DNA from: Deltaproteobacteria bacterium
GTDB lineage: Bacteria; Desulfobacterota; Desulfuromonadia; Geobacterales; Pseudopelobacteraceae
Assembly (NCBI GenBank): GCA_030654645.1
Contig: JAURXC010000341.1
Location: 1 to 8,865 of the forward strand
Direction: 5' to 3'
DNA length: 8,865 nt
Notes under the pieces: generated by a model
Database searches by the model: none
Seen by the model: only the letters and a program-made list of their open reading frames with translations
Told to the model about the DNA's origin: nothing
In this document: positions 1-6,751 of the stretch, piece by piece
Position numbering within the stretch: position 1 is the stretch's first letter
Layout of the letters: each line of letters begins with the position of its first letter
Position numbers and translations under genes: made by a program

Positions 1-133
1 AGGAGGTGTATTTCCAAGAAAATTTCATGAGTTTTCCACATGGTTATATGTTTACGGACTCAACTGTGTTGCGTTCAAAGCTGATATCTGCTAGAAGTGC
101 AGGCTCGGTATTTAGTAATATTCAATGATGTTT

Positions 134-139
134 TATAAA
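134..139 (+). promoter_or_regulatory. Possible -10 element upstream of the LuxR-type regulator
   Basis: TATAAA (5 of 6 matches to TATAAT) lies about 70 bases before the chosen start at 209. The matching -35 position 17 bases upstream (111-116, TTTAGT) fits poorly, so this is a weak prediction. The surrounding 1-154 stretch is AT-rich and holds no gene I can support. Confidence 0.25.
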
Positions 140-208
140 TAATGGCATTGGGTAGTGAGGGCGGTTATCTCTTGCGAGCCATTTAATCTATTACTTAACG
201 GAGTAGGC

Positions 209-814
209 ATGAAAGTCGTGATCAGCCTTGGGAGCTCACTACTGGGTAAAGCCTTGCAGGAGCAGTTACAGCAACAGCCTGAAATATCCGAGGTGGTCGT
301 GCTGAATCCCGACCGCGATCTGGAGTTGTTAGATCCGGATTTTCTGATTACCGACGTCTATACCATAAAACAGAGCAGACCGGCCTGTCTGTCCGGATCA
401 AAAACGGTTCTTCTCGATTACGGTCTCAGCGAAGACAGCATCGCCTGCCTGATCATCACCAACAAGATCAACGGAATAATGACGGTTGACGCAGACATGC
501 GCCTGCTTTTAAAGGCGTTTCATGCGATAAACAACGGACAGATCTGGATAGACAATTGCAAAATAAAGGCATTGGTCAACTTCGCCGACAACACCAAGGA
601 TTCAATTATTGCAGGATGTTTGAGCAACAAGGAACGGGAAGTTGTCATGAACATTTCCCAGGGCCTCACAAACAAGGAAATTGCCTCACAACTCTACATC
701 AGTGAACAAACCGTAAAAACTCACATCAACAGCATTTTTAAAAAATTGAACATGACACGTCGGACCCAGCTGGTTCCACTGGGAATAAAACTTAAAGAAG
801 CCCTCATATCCTGA
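209..814 (+). CDS. LuxR/NarL-type transcriptional regulator with degenerate receiver domain
   Basis: Encodes 201 residues. The C-terminal part (about 138-186) is a LuxR/GerE helix-turn-helix: LSNKEREVV, then GLTNKEIASQLYIS, then the recognition helix EQTVKTHINSIFKKL. This domain binds DNA in NarL/FixJ-type response regulators. Residues 1-125 have the length and strand-helix pattern of a receiver, and D49 (in FLITDVY) sits where the phosphoacceptor would be. The N-terminal acidic pair is replaced by LGSS (7-10), the Ser/Thr switch position reads LLDYG, and the conserved Lys appears as IMTVD (90-94). Phosphorylation by a histidine kinase is therefore doubtful; this is an inference from motifs. 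Start: ATG 209 has GGAG at 200-203, five bases upstream. A GTG at 155 would add 18 residues that do not look like receiver sequence. No kinase gene is adjacent and no terminator is evident after the stop. Its target genes are unknown. Confidence 0.85.
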   Translation: MKVVISLGSSLLGKALQEQLQQQPEISEVVVLNPDRDLELLDPDFLITDVYTIKQSRPACLSGSKTVLLDYGLSEDSIACLIITNKINGIMTVDADMRLLLKAFHAINNGQIWIDNCKIKALVNFADNTKDSIIAGCLSNKEREVVMNISQGLTNKEIASQLYISEQTVKTHINSIFKKLNMTRRTQLVPLGIKLKEALIS

Positions 815-1212
815 TTTAATTCACTATACTGCCCTGCCTACAAATCCGCTTCACTGCACATTTCTTTAATAATACTACTTAAGTTCTAGCCAACCAGCGA
901 TTCCTACGCAGGCACCCCTGTCATTCCACGGACAAATTACACCGATATTACAGGTGGTTATGAAACCAATGCGGGATTTTGATTCTATTTAGAGGCCGAA
1001 AGCAGGTTCTGATTATCAAACTTACGTTGTAGTTCGTTTTCCGAAAGAATTAGCCTGTTGACCGATTGTTACTCGGTTTCCAACCTGTTACAACTGCACT
1101 GCGTCGAAAAAATAATATGCCAACCGCCAGACGGAATTATGAGTATTCGGCGCAGCACCACTCTCCGCATATTGTTTTGTACTTTGTCGTCCAACTAAAC
1201 TCATCAAAACCA
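815..1212. other. Intergenic region of about 400 bases without a supportable gene
   Basis: This AT-rich stretch separates the regulator from the small exported protein. I see no credible coding frame, tRNA, riboswitch or terminator. One weak promoter-like pair lies inside it: TTGTTA (1066-1071), 17-base spacer, TACAAC (1089-1094), each 4 of 6 to consensus. It would leave an untranslated leader of about 120 bases for the gene at 1226. A short inverted repeat ACCGA/TCGGT (1061-1065 and 1073-1077) overlaps its -35. A start-less open stretch at 890-982 ends in a stop and may be chance or a decayed fragment. Confidence 0.5.
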
Positions 1213-1218
1213 AGGAGG
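1213..1218 (+). promoter_or_regulatory. Strong ribosome binding site that decides the start at 1226
   Basis: A perfect AGGAGG ends one base before an ATG at 1220 and seven bases before an in-frame ATG at 1226. Only the second has proper spacing, so translation most likely starts at 1226. Confidence 0.8.
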
Positions 1219-1225
1219 AATGAAA

Positions 1226-1573
1226 ATGAAAATCGTAAATATTTCAAAAAAAGCTCTGCTTTGTATCTCACTGTTAGGCTTAACGGTTCCGTGCATGGCA
1301 AACGAGATTCCCCAATCAGGTAAACATGTGCAACGTGTTGAACAGGAAGAAGCAATTGTTGTAAATATCGATCAGAACTATGTCACCCTTCAATCGGTTG
1401 GAGACAAGGACAAAATATCTTCCATTCCATTCAGCAATACAGGTAGATTAAAAGTCGGAGACAAGGTGATCGTAACCGGCAATACTTTTAAGATAAAAGA
1501 TGATGCCGGGAAAGCTGGCTCAGGCGGAGCTTCATCCGATGAGAAATCACCTGAGAACGGTAAAAAGCTGTAA
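1226..1573 (+). CDS. Small exported protein of unknown function (115 aa)
   Basis: I do not recognise a named family. Residues 1-25 form a typical Sec signal peptide: MKIVNISKK, hydrophobic core ALLCISLLGLTV, then PCMA, with probable cleavage between A25 and N26. The lone Cys before MA is not in a lipobox, so lipidation is unlikely. The mature protein is about 90 residues. Its centre (about 41-80) alternates hydrophobic and polar residues, including EEAIVVNIDQNYVTLQS and LKVGDKVIVTGNTFKI, which suggests a small beta-barrel (OB-like) domain. The last 24 residues are Gly/Ser/Lys/Glu-rich and probably disordered. The likely location is the periplasm. The gene stands alone between the upstream gap and a strong hairpin terminator. 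The signal peptide and ribosome binding site make it a convincing gene; the role is open. Confidence 0.75.
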   Translation: MKIVNISKKALLCISLLGLTVPCMANEIPQSGKHVQRVEQEEAIVVNIDQNYVTLQSVGDKDKISSIPFSNTGRLKVGDKVIVTGNTFKIKDDAGKAGSGGASSDEKSPENGKKL

Positions 1574-1680
1574 AAGGCGTGCTGATTCACGGGCAGTTCA
1601 ATTCCCACGACTCCGTCATTAGAACGGTTGCCTCTGTCGGCATGCATTAAACGACACAAAACAAAATCAATGGAGAGATA

Positions 1681-1727
1681 AAAAAGATGGGATATTCCGA
1701 TTTGCTCGGCATATCCCATCTTTTTTT
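1681..1727. terminator. Bidirectional rho-independent terminator
   Basis: A perfect 15-bp inverted repeat pairs 1681-1695 (AAAAAGATGGGATAT) with 1711-1725 (ATATCCCATCTTTTT). The 15-base loop can form a further inner stem, CCGA (1697-1700) with TCGG (1706-1709). The T-tract to 1727 serves the plus-strand gene ending at 1573. The A-tract on the left reads as a U-tract for the minus-strand aminotransferase gene ending at 1766. Confidence 0.9.
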
Positions 1728-1765
1728 ACATTTGACCTCACAACGACCTTCTTAGAAACAAATCA

Positions 1766-3070
1766 TCAAGCCAGATCCTGCACTCCCTGATAAATGATAT
1801 CGAACAGTTCCTGGATATTTTCCTCGGCAATACAGGAAAAGGCGATACGCAGGTCCGTTTTGGTGGTGGAAATGGCACCGACTCCGTATTTATCAAGCAA
1901 ATGGATACGCAACTTTTCAGCTTCCACGGTTTTCAATTTCAGGCACATGAAATAACCGGAGTTGAACGGGTAGTAATCCCATGCTTTCTGATATTTGTCG
2001 CTGTTGAGCACCTGTTTGGTTTTCAGCGCGCGGCCTTTCATCACCTGGAATTTTTCCTCCTTCTGGGCAAGGAATTGTGGTGAACGAAGCGCCTCGATGA
2101 CAAAGGTCTGGGAAGGATGCGGACAGTTGGAGATCTTGGCACGGATAATACCCATGGCCTTCTTTTCAAGGGCTGTCATGACCGGAGCATTTTCATAACC
2201 GTTGCCATCGGCAAAGGTAATAAAGCCGGTACGGAAACCCCAAACGAACTCTTCCTTGGTAGCGCCATCCAGTTTGATTGCCAGGATGCGCGGATGCAGG
2301 TTGGCCAGTTTGCCAAACAGCGACTCTTTCAGGCTGTCCTCGTAGAACAGACCGAAATAGGCGTCATCGGAAATGGCAACAACATTGCAACCCGCTTCGG
2401 CCACTTCTTTGATGGCTGCCACAATGGCGTCGCCCTCGGCAACGGTCGGTGTGTAGCCACTCGGGTTATTAGGGAAATTGAGCAGAACGATTGCTTTCCC
2501 CTTTTCCTCGGCGGTATTTTTCAGTTCAGCTTTAAAGGCCTCCACATCATAGCCACCGGTGGCGGTAAAAGTAGGATGTTTCTTGACGATAGCTCCGTTG
2601 CAGGTGCCGAAGGTCAGGTTGTAGTTACCCCACAGCATATCCGGCAGGATCAGGTGATCGCCTTTATCGACAAACATGTCGCCCACGATGGAGAGACCGT
2701 GGGTCAAGGCATTGGTGACAATCGGGTTGCTGAAATGCTTGCCATTCTGGCTGGGATTTTCCCGCAGCATTTTTTCACTCCACAAGGCACGCAGCTCCGG
2801 CTTGCCGGCCGGAGGCGCATAGGGGTAAATATCCTTTGGATCAAAGGCGGAAAGTTTGTCCTGAATACACTGCAGAAACATCGGGCCGCCGTTTTCAGTG
2901 GCAATGCCGATGGTAGCGTTAAATTTGTGCGCTTTTTCCTTTGCTTCAGCTGACTGGGTCAAAATACCTTTTGGGAAAAAAAGGTTTTTACCAAGGTCGG
3001 ACAACATCTCCAAAACGTGCGGACTGAGTTGCGTAAGCTGATCGTTGAGTTCCTGTGCTAATGGATTCAT
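1766..3070 (-). CDS. PLP-dependent class I/II aminotransferase
   Basis: Encodes 434 residues of a fold-type I aminotransferase, which moves an amino group between an amino acid and a 2-oxo acid in the cytoplasm. Visible motifs, in order: YPYAPPAGKPELR (82-94), the substrate-entry and helix region; NFPNNPSG (198-205), with the Asn-Pro that contacts PLP; ISDDAYFG (233-240), with the Asp and Tyr that bind the cofactor ring; the presumed Schiff-base lysine K272 in DGATKEEFVWGFRTGF, followed by R280; and R408 in LRIAF, which should hold the substrate carboxylate. The general plan suits an aspartate- or aromatic-type enzyme, but the substrate cannot be read from the sequence. Start: ATG 3070 has AGGAGG at 3077-3082 with a six-base spacer. 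A start at 3100 would add ten residues ahead of this site and is less likely. The gene is monocistronic, divergent from the oxidoreductase at 3324, and ends at a shared terminator. Confidence 0.9.
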   Translation of the reverse strand: MNPLAQELNDQLTQLSPHVLEMLSDLGKNLFFPKGILTQSAEAKEKAHKFNATIGIATENGGPMFLQCIQDKLSAFDPKDIYPYAPPAGKPELRALWSEKMLRENPSQNGKHFSNPIVTNALTHGLSIVGDMFVDKGDHLILPDMLWGNYNLTFGTCNGAIVKKHPTFTATGGYDVEAFKAELKNTAEEKGKAIVLLNFPNNPSGYTPTVAEGDAIVAAIKEVAEAGCNVVAISDDAYFGLFYEDSLKESLFGKLANLHPRILAIKLDGATKEEFVWGFRTGFITFADGNGYENAPVMTALEKKAMGIIRAKISNCPHPSQTFVIEALRSPQFLAQKEEKFQVMKGRALKTKQVLNSDKYQKAWDYYPFNSGYFMCLKLKTVEAEKLRIHLLDKYGVGAISTTKTDLRIAFSCIAEENIQELFDIIYQGVQDLA

Positions 3071-3076
3071 CGTACT

Positions 3077-3082
3077 CCTCCT
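3077..3082 (-). promoter_or_regulatory. Ribosome binding site deciding the aminotransferase start
   Basis: AGGAGG on the minus strand lies six bases before the ATG at 3070. The upstream in-frame start at 3100 would place this site inside the coding region. Confidence 0.8.
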
Positions 3083-3140
3083 GTTTATTGTTGCTTCCAC
3101 AATGGATGCAGGGCTTATTGGTTGCAGATAATATAATGGG

Positions 3141-3170
3141 AGTAGAACAACACCGGCCCATTTTTGTCAA
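3141..3170 (-). promoter_or_regulatory. Predicted sigma-70 type promoter for the aminotransferase gene
   Basis: On the minus strand, a perfect -35 TTGACA (3170-3165) is followed by an 18-base spacer and a -10 TCTACT (3146-3141, 4 of 6). This predicts transcription from about 3134 and a leader of about 65 bases. The perfect -35 makes it the best promoter in the window. Confidence 0.55.
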
Positions 3171-3189
3171 TAGATAAATGCAATGCCTG

Positions 3190-3202
3190 CCAATAGTATT
3201 GG
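3190..3202. repeat. 13-bp perfect palindrome in the divergent promoter region
   Basis: CCAATAGTATTGG is symmetric about its central G. It lies 20 bases upstream of the minus-strand -35 and about 120 bases before the plus-strand start at 3324. A single half-site, TATTGG, recurs at 3116-3121 in the aminotransferase leader. The position suits an operator for a dimeric regulator of one or both divergent genes, but no binding protein can be named. Confidence 0.35.
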
Positions 3203-3260
3203 TATACACAGGGGTTCCAGGGGATGTCAGAATTTGATATGAAAACTTTATCTTTAATTC

Positions 3261-3289
3261 TTGAGATGATATTGTGTAAGAGCTTTACT
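3261..3289 (+). promoter_or_regulatory. Weak promoter candidate for the YpdA-like oxidoreductase
   Basis: TTGAGA (3261-3266), a 17-base spacer and TTTACT (3284-3289, 4 of 6) lie 35 bases before the start at 3324. An alternative -35, TTGATA at 3234-3239, has no good -10. The assignment is tentative. Confidence 0.3.
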
Positions 3290-3323
3290 GTGCATTTAAC
3301 TTTACTTATTCAAAGGATTATTC

Positions 3324-4430
3324 ATGCAAAGCGTTACCTATGACGTTCTCATTATCGGCGGTGGTCCGGCTGGACTTTCAACCGCTTACCTGTGTCATAA
3401 AAACGGTCTGTCCTATCTGGTTCTGGAATCGGGAAAGGCCATATTCCAGGGGATTGCCAACACCTACCCGGAAGGAAAACTGGTATACGCCTCCAAACCC
3501 AAGGACGCGCCGGAACCCTTCATGGTCGAGGAACTTCGCCCACCCGACAAACCGGTTACCGTCGAGAGCTACCTGCAGTATGTGCAGCACTTCGTGCAGC
3601 ATGAGAACCTGAATGTGCAGACCGAGGTGGCCTTCGAGGATATCAAGGACGAACGGGACGGCTTGACCGTAATTACATCCAAGGGCAACTTCAAGGGGAA
3701 GAAGGTCGTACTCTCCTTCGGCAGCAACATCCCCCGCGAGCTCTCGGTTTACGGCGATGCCAAGATGGTGGCCAAGAACGTTGATGATCCGGGCAAATAC
3801 ATCGGCATCAAGACTCTGGTGATCGGTGGCGGCAACACCGCCGCCGATGTGATCATCAACATCCTCAAGAGCAAACGTGAGGTCAATGACACACAACCGG
3901 TTTACTGGGCTCACAAGGCCGAGATCTTCGATGTCAACAAGGAGACCGCCCAGCGACTGGGCGAAGAGATTCAGCTGGGAGGGAACATCATGCTGTTGCC
4001 CGGTGCTACTCCGCGCATCGGTGAAGTCGATGACGAGGGTGTTGACCGGCTGGTCATCCGCATCAACGAGTTCAAACAAGCCGACGGCATCGACCTGTAC
4101 CACGCCTTGAGCTTCCCGATGCAGAATGTGATCGCCTGTATCGGTTCCCAGGGACCGGTGCCGATCTTCGACAAACTGGGCATACAGTCGATCGCCTGCG
4201 CTTCAGGGGTCTGCAAGATCGCCAAGGAGGGAGAAAGACTGGTGCTGCTGTCTTCCGGGTTTGAATCCACCCGCAAAGGGGTCTACGTGATCGGCGGAGC
4301 GATTTCACCATCCTACATGAAAATCACCGAGGGTTCGATTGTGGAGGAAAAGCATCCCAACCTGATCTATACCGCAATCAACGACGCCTACCATGTGGTT
4401 GAAGCGATACGGGCAAAGATCGCAAAATAA
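3324..4430 (+). CDS. YpdA-like FAD/NAD(P)-dependent oxidoreductase
   Basis: Encodes 368 residues of a two-dinucleotide-fold flavoprotein related to thioredoxin reductase and YpdA. The FAD Rossmann motif is YDVLIIGGGPAG (6-17), with the acidic strand end LVLESG (32-37). The NAD(P)H-binding motif is LVIGGGNTAAD (165-175). The C-terminal flavin motif reads GVYVIGGAISP (319-329). The usual Asp of the thioredoxin-reductase GD motif is absent there, as I recall is also the case in YpdA. No CxxC active site exists, so it is not a thioredoxin reductase. The YpdA cysteine within GGGPCG is Ala16 here, so a bacillithiol disulfide reductase role is also doubtful. The remaining cysteines (C24, C272, C292, C297) are scattered. 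Start: ATG 3324 has AAGGA at 3313-3317. The gene ends before a strong terminator and appears monocistronic. The electron acceptor is unknown. Confidence 0.85.
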   Translation: MQSVTYDVLIIGGGPAGLSTAYLCHKNGLSYLVLESGKAIFQGIANTYPEGKLVYASKPKDAPEPFMVEELRPPDKPVTVESYLQYVQHFVQHENLNVQTEVAFEDIKDERDGLTVITSKGNFKGKKVVLSFGSNIPRELSVYGDAKMVAKNVDDPGKYIGIKTLVIGGGNTAADVIINILKSKREVNDTQPVYWAHKAEIFDVNKETAQRLGEEIQLGGNIMLLPGATPRIGEVDDEGVDRLVIRINEFKQADGIDLYHALSFPMQNVIACIGSQGPVPIFDKLGIQSIACASGVCKIAKEGERLVLLSSGFESTRKGVYVIGGAISPSYMKITEGSIVEEKHPNLIYTAINDAYHVVEAIRAKIAK

Positions 4431-4456
4431 CTGTCGCCGTATCGATAGTTGACGAC

Positions 4457-4486
4457 AAAAAAGCCCCCGGAATCGGGGGCTTTTTT
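4457..4486. terminator. Bidirectional rho-independent terminator
   Basis: A 13-bp perfect stem pairs AAAAAAGCCCCCG (4457-4469) with CGGGGGCTTTTTT (4474-4486) around a GAAT loop. It sits between two convergent genes (ends at 4430 on plus, 4505 on minus) and has a U-tract in either direction, so it can end both transcripts. Confidence 0.92.
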
Positions 4487-4504
4487 GCTGCATGCATCAA
4501 GTTG

Positions 4505-5308
4505 TCAGTAAACAGTCACCGCGGCATAACCGACCACCTGGCGATGGTCGCCGGACACATCCCCGCTGTTGCCGTAGGCAACCAGTTCGGCCGTCAGGGC
4601 TCCCAATTCACGGGTGGCCTCCAACATCACTGCGGAAGGGGCAACTCCGCACATGGTGATATGCCGGCTGCGGCATATATCCAGCAATCCCTCGGCGTCG
4701 AAGGCCATGACCTTCTCCAGCGCCAGTTGATCCTTGCTGCGGGCGGAATCGGCAGATTCGTAGTGGGTCATGTCCGAACTGGCAACGATCAGCACATCCC
4801 CGTCGTATTCACGGATTGCCGCGGCAATGCCGCTGCCGATCGCAGCCAACGCCGGGTAATCGCCGCGTCCGAGACAGATTGCCGAGATGGAAACATCTGG
4901 ACGCAGGTACTGGATAAAGGGGAGCTGGACTTCAAGGGAATGTTCCTGCTGATGCGCGATAGGATCGGGTTGTAAATATTTTACGTGGTGGAGCAGCAGG
5001 TTGTTAAGGCGTGAGTTGATCGGCGCCGTTCCCAGCGGCGTCAGCCATTCGCCCTCAGGATAAAGTGCCGCGGGGGAGCCGTTGCCGGTATGGTTGGGGC
5101 CGATGATCAGCACCGTTTGCGGTATTTCGATCCGCGAGTAGACTTGGCCGGCAATCGCCCCGGAGTAGACATAACCGGCATGGGGTGAAATAATTCCGAG
5201 CACCCTGCGCCTGGAATCGTTTTCTGGAACAAGAGCAGCCAGAGTCGATTCAAGCTGCTGAATACCGCCCGGATAGAATTGACCCGCCACGACCGGTTGA
5301 CGCTGCAT
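4505..5308 (-). CDS. amrB: MEMO1-family protein (AmmeMemoRadiSam system protein B)
   Basis: Encodes 267 residues of the MEMO family, related to LigB-type extradiol dioxygenases. Conserved blocks are VAGQFYPG (7-14), IISPHAGYVYSG (39-50, H43), IIGPNHTG (68-75, H73), HQQEHSLEVQLPF (119-131), VASSDMTHY (175-183, H182) and TMCGVAP (218-224, C220). The histidines and C220 correspond to the putative metal-site residues of human MEMO1. The biochemical role in bacteria is not established. The family often occurs with an AMMECR1 protein and a radical SAM enzyme, and neither lies in this window. Start: ATG 5308 has GGGAGG at 5315-5320. A GTG at 5338 overlapping the scpB stop would add ten residues without a good ribosome site. 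It is the last gene of the trpS-scpA-scpB operon, 26 bases after scpB, and ends at the terminator near 4470. Confidence 0.88.
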   Translation of the reverse strand: MQRQPVVAGQFYPGGIQQLESTLAALVPENDSRRRVLGIISPHAGYVYSGAIAGQVYSRIEIPQTVLIIGPNHTGNGSPAALYPEGEWLTPLGTAPINSRLNNLLLHHVKYLQPDPIAHQQEHSLEVQLPFIQYLRPDVSISAICLGRGDYPALAAIGSGIAAAIREYDGDVLIVASSDMTHYESADSARSKDQLALEKVMAFDAEGLLDICRSRHITMCGVAPSAVMLEATRELGALTAELVAYGNSGDVSGDHRQVVGYAAVTVY

Positions 5309-5314
5309 GATAGA

Positions 5315-5320
5315 CCTCCC
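5315..5320 (-). promoter_or_regulatory. Ribosome binding site deciding the Memo-family start
   Basis: GGGAGG on the minus strand lies six bases before the ATG at 5308, in the short gap after the scpB stop. This favours 5308 over the GTG at 5338. Confidence 0.75.
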
Positions 5321-5334
5321 TGATTTGTGAAGTA

Positions 5335-5940
5335 TCACTCAAACGGCAAATCACTCTCCACCGGGACCGCCCGCGCCTGTCCCAGCGGCAACTCTTCCTG
5401 ACGCTCATATTGCGGCACTTCGTCAAGCGCCTGGATTTCTTTAAGTGTCGGTAGACTCTTTAGGTCCTTAAGCCCGAATATTTCAAGGAATTCTTTAGAC
5501 GTACCATAAATCAGCGGCCGGCCGGGTATGTCCTTTTTGCCCAGAATTCTGACCACTCTTTTTTCCAGCAATGATTTTAAGACCCCTCCGCAATCGACAC
5601 CGCGCAGATGCTCGATCTCGGCGCGGGTAATCGGCTGACGATAGGCAACGATCGCCAGTGTTTCCAGGGCCGATTGGGAAAACTTGGACGCACGGGCCTT
5701 GATGTGGCGCGTGACATAGCCCTGATAGGTGGCGCGTGTTCTGAACTGCCAGCCGCCGGCGACCGCAACCAGTTCGAATCCCCCGCCCCTTGCCTCGTGA
5801 AATTCCGCCAGTTCCGACAATGCCGCCCGCACCTCGTCACGCTCGAATTCGTCGAGCAGGTCACAGATCCGGTCAGTCGATATCGCGGAATCGGATGTAA
5901 ATATGATGCTTTCTATGATCGAGGACAGTGTTGATGACAT
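5335..5940 (-). CDS. scpB: Segregation and condensation protein B
   Basis: Encodes 201 residues. ScpB dimers bind the kleisin ScpA and, with SMC, form the bacterial condensin that compacts and separates chromosomes. The N-terminal winged helix starts at SIIESIIFTSDSAIS (7-21). The second carries the family hallmark around 88-115, including QSALETLAIVAYRQPITRAE. A further signature is IPGRPLIYGTSKEFLEIFGL (138-157). The tail (about 165-201) is acidic, Pro/Glu-rich and probably disordered. The start is six bases after the scpA stop, with only a weak GGAAG 11 bases upstream, so translation is probably coupled to scpA. All core motifs are intact and the length is typical. Confidence 0.95.
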   Translation of the reverse strand: MSSTLSSIIESIIFTSDSAISTDRICDLLDEFERDEVRAALSELAEFHEARGGGFELVAVAGGWQFRTRATYQGYVTRHIKARASKFSQSALETLAIVAYRQPITRAEIEHLRGVDCGGVLKSLLEKRVVRILGKKDIPGRPLIYGTSKEFLEIFGLKDLKSLPTLKEIQALDEVPQYERQEELPLGQARAVPVESDLPFE

Positions 5941-5946
5941 TATGAA

Positions 5947-6750
5947 TTATTCTTCCGAAAGAGTCTGGGTCACAGCGGGAACGAACCAGATTGATCCGTG
6001 CCGGTCTCCCTGGAAGATGCGGATCAGCTTGAGGCGACAGAGTTCCAGCAGTGCCAGGAATGTCACTATGATCCGTTCACGGGTCAATTCGTCCCGCACC
6101 AGATCGTCGAATTGAACGGTATCCTTTTCCTGCAGCAGTGAAAGTATCTCATTGATACAGTCCGCGATGCTGAGTGAATCTCCCGGTGCTACGTCGTGGA
6201 AGCTCTTGGCCGGGATACGGATCAGAAGTACGCGGAATGCGTCAACCAACTCAAACAGGCTGACCTCCAGCGGCCCTTCCTCGTTCTGGGCGGCCAGCAG
6301 AAACGGTTCGGTCACCGCTCTGGCAAAGACCTCCCGCCCCAGCAGCGCCCGTGCCCCGATCACCATCCCGGCTTCCTTGTACTGCTGGTACTCCAGCAGG
6401 CGCCGCACCAGTTCTGCCCGCGGATCGGCCTCTTCATCCTCGGCTTCTTCCTGATCATCCAGTGGCAGCAGCTGACGTGATTTGATATGCAGAAGCGTTG
6501 CGGCCATAACCAGGAAGTCACCCGCTACTTCCAGGTTGAGCTCCTTCATCAGCTTGATGTAATCCAAGTACTGGCGGGTAATCACCGCAATTGAAATATC
6601 GTAGATATCCAGTTCGTTCTTCTTGATCAGGTGCAGCAGCAGATCCATCGGCCCATCGAACTTGTCCAGATGTACGCTGTACTGCTCGTGAAAACCATCC
6701 AGAAGTGGCGCGGCATCATCGACAAAATGTCGTGCTTCGCTTCTGCTCAT
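5947..6750 (-). CDS. scpA: Segregation and condensation protein A (kleisin)
   Basis: Encodes 267 residues of the kleisin subunit of SMC-ScpAB. The N-terminal domain has the family signature LDKFDGPMDLLLHLIKKNEL (28-47), then DIYDISIAVITRQYLDYI (48-65), which binds the SMC neck, and FLVMAATLLHIKSRQLLP (79-96). An acidic linker follows (98-112, EEAEDEEAD). The C-terminal winged helix (about 218-256, TRERIIVTFLALLELCRLKL) would bind the SMC head. The ATG is one base after the trpS stop (TGA-T-ATG) and has no clear Shine-Dalgarno, which points to termination-reinitiation coupling. The first 25 residues before the signature are a little longer than in many homologues. A SMC gene is not in the window, which is usual. 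Confidence 0.95.
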   Translation of the reverse strand: MSRSEARHFVDDAAPLLDGFHEQYSVHLDKFDGPMDLLLHLIKKNELDIYDISIAVITRQYLDYIKLMKELNLEVAGDFLVMAATLLHIKSRQLLPLDDQEEAEDEEADPRAELVRRLLEYQQYKEAGMVIGARALLGREVFARAVTEPFLLAAQNEEGPLEVSLFELVDAFRVLLIRIPAKSFHDVAPGDSLSIADCINEILSLLQEKDTVQFDDLVRDELTRERIIVTFLALLELCRLKLIRIFQGDRHGSIWFVPAVTQTLSEE

Positions 6751-6751
6751 A

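Noticed and set aside
1061..1077. Inverted repeat ACCGA/TCGGT as a possible operator or terminator
   Set aside because: The stem is only five base pairs with a seven-base loop and no T-tract, so chance is likely.
1066..1323. 85-codon plus-strand open frame overlapping the small exported protein
   Set aside because: It starts in the spacer without a ribosome site and overlaps, in another frame, a gene with a signal peptide and a perfect AGGAGG.
1390..1719. Minus-strand open frame starting inside the terminator hairpin
   Set aside because: It begins within the terminator stem, runs antisense to the small exported protein and has no ribosome binding site.
1687..1755. Short plus-strand frame (MGYSDLLGISHLF...) within the terminator
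   Set aside because: Its start and first codons are the hairpin stem itself; coding here is better explained by chance.
2117..2953. 278-codon plus-strand open frame opposite the aminotransferase gene
   Set aside because: It is fully antisense to a gene with clear PLP-enzyme motifs, has no good ribosome binding site, and its product has no recognisable domain.
3378..4103. 241-codon minus-strand open frame opposite the oxidoreductase gene
   Set aside because: It is a shadow of the FAD/NAD(P) gene, a common effect of codon bias in GC-richer DNA.
4502..4975. 157-codon plus-strand open frame opposite the Memo-family gene
   Set aside because: It is antisense to a gene with all MEMO family blocks and lies directly behind a terminator without a promoter.
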